A DNA stretch of 64,000 bases, from positions 1,411,142-1,475,141 of the forward strand of contig NZ_VLLL01000005.1 in NCBI RefSeq assembly GCF_007994225.1. The letters run 5' to 3'. The stretch is from Stackebrandtia albiflava (GTDB lineage: Bacteria; Actinomycetota; Actinomycetes; Mycobacteriales; Micromonosporaceae). A program made the translations under genes and the position numbers. Shown here piece by piece: positions 58,376 through 64,000 of the stretch; position 1 is the first letter of the stretch, and the number at the start of each line of letters is the position of its first letter. The notes beneath the pieces were generated by a model that was not told the origin of the DNA, did no database searches, and saw only the letters and a program-made list of their open reading frames with translations.

Positions 58376-59686
58376 TCACCACGGGGGCACCAGGACCGCC
58401 TGGATCACCAGGCCGGTCGCCGCGGTGGCCGCCGCGGGCATCCACGGGAACGGCAGCGGCGGCCCGCCGGGCCTGGCGGGTGCCGTGGCGGCGATCATCA
58501 GCCACGGGAACAGCGGCAGCCACGTCTGCTCGACACCGCCCCGCGCGGTCCCCATCACCACGGAGAACACCACTGCCGCCGCGCTGCCCACCAGGAACGG
58601 CCAGGCGGGCGTGTTGCGCATCTTGCGGGCACTGGAGACGATTGGCGGACCACAGACCAGGATCAGCACCAGCAGGCTCAACGGGATCCACCACAGCACC
58701 GACCGGTTGAACTCGATGCGTTCCAGGAAGCCGTGGTAGGCGACCGTGAGGCCGGTCGCCCAGTCGAATCCCGCGAGCTGCACGAGCCCGAGCGGGATGA
58801 GCGCCCCGAGCCCGGTGGCGAGGTTGTGCCAGGGACGGCGCCTGGCGAAGTACAGGCACACGATGGACAGGCCGAACCAGGCCGCCAGGTAGGCGAACAT
58901 GGTCGCCGACGCCAGCAGCAGTCCACTCGCCACCGCCCAGATGGTGGCGCTCCAGCCGTGCCGCCTCCGGTGGCTGGCGTGCGCGGCGGCGGCCAGGGCC
59001 GCGGCGGCCAGGACGGCGGTGACGGCGTCGGGGCCGACGGTCAGCCAGATCGCCCACGGCGCCAGGATCAGCAACGGGGCCAGCCGCCGGGCGGCGACCG
59101 GGCCGCACGTACTGCGTGCCGCCAGGAGGGTCAGCGGTACGACCGTGGCGGCCATCGCCGCCCACAGTGCGCCCAGTGCCGCGTCCGGTAGCGGAAGCGA
59201 CGTCACCGCCCACAGTGACAGCACCGAGCCCGGCGGCCTGCCGGTCATGCCCGTCGACAGCGGATTCGCCGGGTCGCTGACGGCGGCCAGTAGGTCGGCG
59301 GGTGAGCCGATTCCCGTCAACTGAGGACGGTAGCCGTCCTGGTCGGTGAGATACCTGGTCAGGCCCTCGGTGCCGGGCATGACGGCGAGGGCGAGTTGCC
59401 ACGCCAGCGAGGCCAGGTAGGACAGCCACAGGACGCGACGCCACGACAGTCGGGCGGCGAAGCGCCGACGTGCCACCGCGAGCACCGCGACGGCCACGGC
59501 GGGCGCCGCCAGCGCGGTCGGGTTGGCCTCCACCAGGTGGTAGACACCGAGGAACGGCGCGGCGTCGGTGCCCAGGGCCGCGCCGCCGGCGACACCGGTC
59601 GCCGCCATCGCCAGGCCCACGGCCACGATGGCCAACCAGACGGCCAGGTCCCGTCGTTCCATGCCGCGCGGGTCCTGCGTGGTCAC
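58376..59686 (-). CDS. Polytopic membrane protein, possible glycosyltransferase
   Basis: About 436 residues from GTG 59686 (ATG 59662 also possible), with about ten membrane helices. The loop after the second or third helix (TDQDGYRPQLTGIGSP, then TGRPPGSVLSLW) and the general topology resemble polyprenyl-phosphate-sugar-dependent membrane glycosyltransferases, but no clear catalytic DxD was found. Function is therefore unassigned. The hypothesis fits with ppm1 in this genome, which makes the mannose donor. Confidence 0.7.
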   Translation of the reverse strand: MTTQDPRGMERRDLAVWLAIVAVGLAMAATGVAGGAALGTDAAPFLGVYHLVEANPTALAAPAVAVAVLAVARRRFAARLSWRRVLWLSYLASLAWQLALAVMPGTEGLTRYLTDQDGYRPQLTGIGSPADLLAAVSDPANPLSTGMTGRPPGSVLSLWAVTSLPLPDAALGALWAAMAATVVPLTLLAARSTCGPVAARRLAPLLILAPWAIWLTVGPDAVTAVLAAAALAAAAHASHRRRHGWSATIWAVASGLLLASATMFAYLAAWFGLSIVCLYFARRRPWHNLATGLGALIPLGLVQLAGFDWATGLTVAYHGFLERIEFNRSVLWWIPLSLLVLILVCGPPIVSSARKMRNTPAWPFLVGSAAAVVFSVVMGTARGGVEQTWLPLFPWLMIAATAPARPGGPPLPFPWMPAAATAATGLVIQAVLVPPW

Positions 59687-59857
59687 CGGAGTTCCGCTAT
59701 CGTTTGCCGCCACGGGAAACCACGCTATCGGGTTTCCGACAGATCCTTGCCGTCGGCTTACCGAACGGCTAAGACTTGGGCCTGGCGCAAGATCATTCGT
59801 CACCCTATCGAACGATTCGGCACACCACCCATACGCCCTGAGTGTAGAGGGAAACAA

Positions 59858-60085
59858 ATGGCATACAACGAGTTGAGCGACCCCGATGCGAAGGGTCGCC
59901 GGATCACCGGCGAAGAACGCCTGGCGTTGGTCACACAGCTGGTAACCGGGTACGGCGAGGGGCAGAGCATCCGGGCCCTCGCCGCGTCGGTGGACCGCTC
60001 CTACGGATTCGTGCACCGGGTGCTGTGCGAATCCGGCGTGAAGCTGCGGAAGCGAGGGGGTCGCCGCACCAGGGCAGCCGCCTGA
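59858..60085 (+). CDS. Small helix-turn-helix protein, conserved in actinobacteria
   Basis: 75 residues. A helix-turn-helix (about 38-62, SIRALAASVDRSYGFVHRVL) precedes a basic tail KLRKRGGRRTR. It begins MAYNELSDPDAKGRRITG. Such proteins occur widely in actinobacteria and are unstudied. It may be a nucleoid-associated or regulatory DNA-binding protein. AGAGGG lies upstream of the ATG. It stands alone between the membrane protein gene and the crotonase gene. Confidence 0.85.
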   Translation: MAYNELSDPDAKGRRITGEERLALVTQLVTGYGEGQSIRALAASVDRSYGFVHRVLCESGVKLRKRGGRRTRAAA

Positions 60086-60269
60086 TCCGCGCCGCTCACA
60101 CACCGCCGTGCCCCCGGCAGACGCCGAGGTCACACCGCGTCCGGCCGTGCCACACACCAGGGGCATGGCCGGCGGTGTCTTCACCGCCCGGCACGGCTTC
60201 GCGGCATGGTGGACTGCCGATACGATGCGCATCGATGACGGCGGGCCCGGACCCCGGGCGGACAGGACG

Positions 60270-61049
60270 ATGGTGACGGACGTGACCGATTCCCGTGACG
60301 ACTCCGGCGACGTGCGATTGGACGTGGAGGGTCCGGTCGCGAGGGTGACCTTGTGCCGCCCCGACCAGCGGAACGCCCAGACTCCCGCGATGTGGCGGCG
60401 ACTGCGGGACATCGGGCGGGAACTCACCGGCGACATCCGCTGTGTGATCGTGGCGGGCGCCGGCGCGGCGTTCTCCGCCGGACTCGACCTGTCGGTGCTG
60501 TCGGGGGGACTGCCCGCCGAACTGGCGGCCATGACCGACGAGGACGCCGAGGCGCGGCTGTGGTCCTTCCAGGAGGCGTTCGACTGGCTGCGGCGACCCG
60601 ACCTGGTGTCGATCGCGGCGGTACAGGGTTACGCGATCGGGGCGGGCCTGCAACTGGCGCTCGCCTGCGACCTGCGGGTACTGGCGACCGACGCCAGGCT
60701 GCGGGTCGGCGAACCCGGCCTGGGGCTGGTCCCCGACCTCGGCGGCACCAAGCGCCTGGTCGCGCAGATCGGGTACGCCCGCGCGATGGAACTGTGCCTG
60801 ACCAGCCGGACCGTCACCGCGCAGGAGGCCGTCCCGATGGGCCTGGCGACCGTCGCCGTCGCCCCCGATGAACTCGATCACACCGTGGAGGATCTGGTCC
60901 TGGCGGTACTGTCGGTGCCCAGGGACGCGGCGGTGGAGACGAAGTCGCTACTCCTGCAGGCGAGCGTCAACGACGACTCCGAACAGCTCGCCGCCGAGCG
61001 GGCGGCGCAGCTGCGGCTGTTGCGGGCGAGAGCGGGCGCGGGGGAATAA
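60270..61049 (+). CDS. Enoyl-CoA hydratase/isomerase family protein
   Basis: 259 residues from ATG 60270 (GTG 60273 next). The crotonase fold shows AGAAFSAGLDLSVL (oxyanion hole), GYAIGAGLQLALACDL and GEPGLGLVPDLGGTKRL. The glutamate of the second motif is kept but the first catalytic glutamate position is Gln (GLQLA), so normal hydratase activity is doubtful. It may be an isomerase, hydrolase or binding protein. TACGAT at 60221-60226 is a possible -10. It is not linked to the kam cluster, although crotonyl-CoA made there would be a crotonase substrate. Confidence 0.83.
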   Translation: MVTDVTDSRDDSGDVRLDVEGPVARVTLCRPDQRNAQTPAMWRRLRDIGRELTGDIRCVIVAGAGAAFSAGLDLSVLSGGLPAELAAMTDEDAEARLWSFQEAFDWLRRPDLVSIAAVQGYAIGAGLQLALACDLRVLATDARLRVGEPGLGLVPDLGGTKRLVAQIGYARAMELCLTSRTVTAQEAVPMGLATVAVAPDELDHTVEDLVLAVLSVPRDAAVETKSLLLQASVNDDSEQLAAERAAQLRLLRARAGAGE

Positions 61050-61110
61050 TCCGGCGACCGTGCCGCTTGACGGACTCTGCCATCGGGAGATCTCAGTGAG
61101 GTGATGCGGC

Positions 61111-63000
61111 GTGGTGCACATGGGCGGTCCCGGTTTCCGCGCGATGCGGTCCATGACACGTGACCGCACCCTGGCGCAGACCAAGCTCACCAAGGGGATG
61201 TTCCGGCGGATCGTGCGGTTCGCCGCGCCGTACCGCCGCGACATATCGGTCTTCCTGGTCACCGTGGTGCTGTCGGCGGCGATCGGGGTGGCCACGCCGG
61301 TACTGGCCGGCGACGTCGTCAACGAGATCACCGGCGACGGCGACCGTGGCGTCGTGGTCCGCATAGCCGTACTCATCGGCGGGCTCGCCGTCGTGGAGGC
61401 GTTGTTGTCACTGGCGAACCGGTGGTACTCCGCCAAGGTCGGCGAGGGCATGATCTACCGGTTGCGCCGCGAGGTGTTCGGGCACGTCCAGTCCATGCCG
61501 TTGGCGTTCTTCAGCCGCACCCAGACCGGGGCGCTGGTGTCCCGGTTGAACAACGACGTCCTGGGCGCGCAGCGGGCCTTCACCTCGACGTTGTCGGGGC
61601 TGGTGTCGAACGCGATCGCCGTGGTGCTGACCCTGGCGGTGATGCTCTCCCAGTCCTGGCAGATCACCCTGTTGTCGCTGGTCCTGGTGCCGGTGTTCCT
61701 GATTCCGGCCCGGATGGTCGGTCGCCGCCTCGCCACCCTCACCAACGAGAGCTTCGAGCTCAACGCCAGCATGAACGCCCAGATGACGGAACGCTTCGGC
61801 GTCGGCGGCGCCCTGCTGGTCAAGCTCTTCGGGCGGCCGCAACTGGAGGTCGACGAGTTCGCCCGCCGCGCCGACCGGGTACGGTCCATCGGCGTCACCA
61901 CCGCCATGTACGCCAGGACCTTCATCGTCGCGTTGACGATGGTGGCGGGACTGGCGCAGGCGGTCACGTACGGGCTCGGCGGATGGTTCGCCCTGTCGGG
62001 GACGTTGACGGCGGGCACCGTCGTCACGCTCGCCCTGTTGTTGACGAGGCTCTACGGGCCGTTGACGGCGTTGTCGAACGTGCGCGTGGACGTGATGAGC
62101 GCCCTGGTCAGTTTCCAGCGGGTGTTCGAGGTGCTCGACCTGGAACCGCTCATCACCGACGCGCCGGACGCGCGTCCCGTCCCACCGGGGCCCGTCGAGG
62201 TCGAGTTCGACGACGTGGTGTTCCGTTACCCGACGGCCTCCCAGGTCTCGCTCGCCTCCCTGGAGGACGTGGCACGACTGGAGTCCGCGGAGGCGGGGAC
62301 CGTCCTGGACGGCGTGTCGTTCACCGTGAGGCCGGGCACCGTGGTGGCCCTGGTCGGTCACTCCGGCGCCGGCAAGACCACCACGTCGATGCTGGTGCCG
62401 CGCGTCTACGACGTGGCCTCCGGTGCCGTCCGGATCAACGGACAGGACGTGCGCGACACCACCGCCCAGTCCCTCAAGGACACCGTGGGCGTGGTGACCC
62501 AGGACTCCCACATGTTCCACGACACGATCCGCGCGAACCTCGCGTACGGGCGGCTCGACGCCGACGACGAGGCGATGTGGGACGCCCTGGAACGCGCCCA
62601 GATCGCGCCGGTCATCAGGCGGCTCCCCGACGGCCTGGACACCGTCGTGGGGGAGCGCGGCTACCGGTTCTCCGGCGGCGAGAAGCAACGCCTCGCCATC
62701 GCGCGCCTGTTGCTGAAGTCGCCGGGAATGGTCATCCTGGACGAGGCGACCGCCCACCTGGACTCCGAATCGGAGGCGGCCCTGCAGGTGGCCCTGTCCG
62801 AGGCGCTCGCCGGGCGGACCGCACTGGTCATCGCCCACCGGTTGTCGACCGTGCGGGACGCCGACGAGATCGTGGTCCTACACGAGGGGCGCGTCGCCGA
62901 ACGGGGAAGCCACGAGGAACTGGTGGCACGCGGCGGCATCTACTCGGAGCTGTACCGCACCCAGTTCACCCGCGACACCGCCACTCCCGGCGATCGGTGA
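61111..63000 (+). CDS. ABC exporter, fused membrane and ATPase domains
   Basis: 629 residues from GTG 61111 with GAGGTG upstream. Residues about 30-340 form six membrane helices of the exporter fold. The ATPase has Walker A GHSGAGKTT, signature FSGGEKQRLAIA, Walker B MVILDEAT and VIAHRLSTV. It works as a homo- or heterodimer; no partner gene is next to it. Substrate could be a lipid, peptide or drug. A loop before the ATPase is longer than usual. Confidence 0.9.
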   Translation: MVHMGGPGFRAMRSMTRDRTLAQTKLTKGMFRRIVRFAAPYRRDISVFLVTVVLSAAIGVATPVLAGDVVNEITGDGDRGVVVRIAVLIGGLAVVEALLSLANRWYSAKVGEGMIYRLRREVFGHVQSMPLAFFSRTQTGALVSRLNNDVLGAQRAFTSTLSGLVSNAIAVVLTLAVMLSQSWQITLLSLVLVPVFLIPARMVGRRLATLTNESFELNASMNAQMTERFGVGGALLVKLFGRPQLEVDEFARRADRVRSIGVTTAMYARTFIVALTMVAGLAQAVTYGLGGWFALSGTLTAGTVVTLALLLTRLYGPLTALSNVRVDVMSALVSFQRVFEVLDLEPLITDAPDARPVPPGPVEVEFDDVVFRYPTASQVSLASLEDVARLESAEAGTVLDGVSFTVRPGTVVALVGHSGAGKTTTSMLVPRVYDVASGAVRINGQDVRDTTAQSLKDTVGVVTQDSHMFHDTIRANLAYGRLDADDEAMWDALERAQIAPVIRRLPDGLDTVVGERGYRFSGGEKQRLAIARLLLKSPGMVILDEATAHLDSESEAALQVALSEALAGRTALVIAHRLSTVRDADEIVVLHEGRVAERGSHEELVARGGIYSELYRTQFTRDTATPGDR

Positions 63001-63052
63001 CGACGATGCGGCCGCCTCGTCACGTGGTCCCACGGTGACCGGTTCCGCGAGG

Positions 63053-63090
63053 TCGGCGGCCACCGGTTCGCGCGAACCGGTGGCCGCCGA
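63053..63090. terminator. Bidirectional terminator, near-perfect palindrome
   Basis: An 18-bp perfect inverted repeat (TCGGCGGCCACCGGTTCG and complement) with a CG centre lies between the convergent ABC exporter and reductase genes. Confidence 0.75.
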
Positions 63091-63166
63091 ACGAGAGCGA
63101 GCCGATGTGGCGCGAACCTCGACACCCGGCGCCTTCGACGACGTGCGGCGCAGGGGCCGGTGTGGA

Positions 63167-64000
63167 TCAGAGCCGCACCAGCATCTTCCCGACGTTCTCA
63201 CCGCGCATCATGCCGAGGAAGGCGGCCGGGGCGTTGTCCAGGCCCTCGACCACCGTGCGAGACGTGCGCAGTGTGCCCTCGGCGAGCATGGACGCGGCCT
63301 TCTCGATCCATTCGTCGAACAGGTGGAAGTACGAGGGCACCAGCATGCCCCGCAACGTGGCGTTCTTGGCCGCCAGGGAGAACAGGTTCGTCGGCCCCGG
63401 CACCGGCTCGGTGGCGTTGTATCCGCTGATCGCGCCCACCATCCCGATGCGTCCCCACGGGCGCAGTGCGTCGATGGCGGCCGTCAGGTGATCGCCGCCG
63501 ACGTTGTCCACATAGACGTCTATTCCGTCGGGAGCCGCGGTCCTCAACTGTTCGGCGAGCGAACCGGCGCGGTAGTCGAGTGCCGCGTCGAAGCCGAAGT
63601 CCGCGGTGAGCGCCGCGGTCTTGACCGGGCCGCCGGCGGAGCCGATCACCTTCGAGGCACCCAGAACGCGGGCGAGCTGCCCCGCCACGCTGCCGACCGC
63701 TCCCGCCGCGGCGGAGACGAACACGACGTCGTCCTCCTTGACCGGGGCCACTTCGGTCAGCGTGGCGTACGCGGTGAGGCCGGTGGTGCCCAGGGCACCC
63801 AGATAGTCCTCCTGTGCCGCCAGGTCGGTGTCGATGACCGTGGCGGCCGACACGTCGAGCACCGCGTGTTCACGCCAGCCCAGACCGTGCGTCACCACCG
63901 TCCCCTCCGGCACGGATCCGGCTCGGGAGGCGACCACCTCGCCGACGGCGGCGCCGTCCAGGGCCGCGCCGAGTACGAACGCGGGCATGTAGTCGTCGCC
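63167..64000 (-). CDS. NADP-dependent medium-chain reductase (zinc-free MDR), partial at 5' end
   Basis: 277 C-terminal residues are present; the frame stays open to the window edge, where GDDYMPAFVLG is the usual mid-N-terminal motif, so about 60 residues are missing. VSAAAGAVGSVAGQLA binds the cofactor, followed by GSAGGPVKTA and VGGDHLTAAIDAL. It resembles prostaglandin or leukotriene reductases and quinone oxidoreductases that reduce activated double bonds with NADPH. Substrate is unknown. Confidence 0.88.
   Translation of the reverse strand, partial: GDDYMPAFVLGAALDGAAVGEVVASRAGSVPEGTVVTHGLGWREHAVLDVSAATVIDTDLAAQEDYLGALGTTGLTAYATLTEVAPVKEDDVVFVSAAAGAVGSVAGQLARVLGASKVIGSAGGPVKTAALTADFGFDAALDYRAGSLAEQLRTAAPDGIDVYVDNVGGDHLTAAIDALRPWGRIGMVGAISGYNATEPVPGPTNLFSLAAKNATLRGMLVPSYFHLFDEWIEKAASMLAEGTLRTSRTVVEGLDNAPAAFLGMMRGENVGKMLVRL

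Overview
The window is a 64 kb piece of a high-GC Gram-positive (Actinomycetota) chromosome. Pointers are the very high GC at third codon positions, frequent GTG and TTG starts, the sporulation regulator WhiA, two RbpA paralogues, OpcA next to Zwf, and the conserved order uvrC-rapZ-yvcK-whiA-gap-pgk-tpiA-secG followed by pgl-opcA-zwf-pgi-tal-tkt and ctaB. The set fits a sporulating or filamentous actinomycete, possibly of the Glycomyces/Stackebrandtia or Micromonospora type, but genus cannot be fixed from sequence reading alone. No prophage, insertion sequence, CRISPR array, rRNA or tRNA gene was recognised.

Layout. 1-2.25 kb: 3' end of a HelY/Mtr4-type RNA helicase and a metallo-beta-lactamase-fold hydrolase. 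2.45-4.1 kb: lineage-specific lipoproteins, one probably split by a frameshift. 4.1-12.45 kb: the main accessory feature, a lysine catabolic cluster. kamA (lysine 2,3-aminomutase) is divergent from kdd - amidohydrolase - kamD - kamE - kal - mutL-like reactivase. Together these genes convert lysine through beta-lysine and 3,5-diaminohexanoate towards crotonyl-CoA using radical SAM, PLP and adenosylcobalamin chemistry. The cleavage enzyme Kce is not in the window, and an unrelated YtcJ-type amidohydrolase sits inside the operon. The divergent promoter region carries two near-identical inverted elements that look like a shared operator. 12.45-13.07 kb: 618 bases without a convincing gene but with a promoter-like sequence and two strong hairpins.

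13.1-16.3 kb: lnt, ppm1 and fxsA (lipoprotein N-acylation, polyprenol-phosphate-mannose synthesis, small membrane protein). 16.3-18 kb: rbpA with a sigma-R-like promoter, a small unknown gene and tdk. 18-23.4 kb: a surface-anchored protein, a UMF1-type transporter, a glycerophosphodiester phosphodiesterase and a membrane-anchored Hsp70-like ATPase. 23.5-44.3 kb: the conserved DNA-repair, cell-wall-control, sporulation and central-carbon block, with a solitary oligopeptide-type binding lipoprotein between tpiA and secG. 44.3-47 kb: ATP-grasp ligase, CPBP protease and heme A synthase.

47.1-53.8 kb: a complete SUF iron-sulfur cluster operon (sufR-sufB-sufD-Rieske-sufC-sufS-sufU-sufT) with a perfect CAAC-N6-GTTG operator overlapping the sufR start. 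This machinery supplies Fe-S clusters such as the one KamA needs. 53.9-64 kb: acVLRF1-type release factor, M23 peptidase, ABC-F ATPase, endonuclease/exonuclease/phosphatase-fold protein, polytopic membrane protein, small HTH protein, crotonase-fold protein, ABC exporter and a truncated medium-chain reductase. Many gene ends carry long GC-rich hairpins without U tracts.
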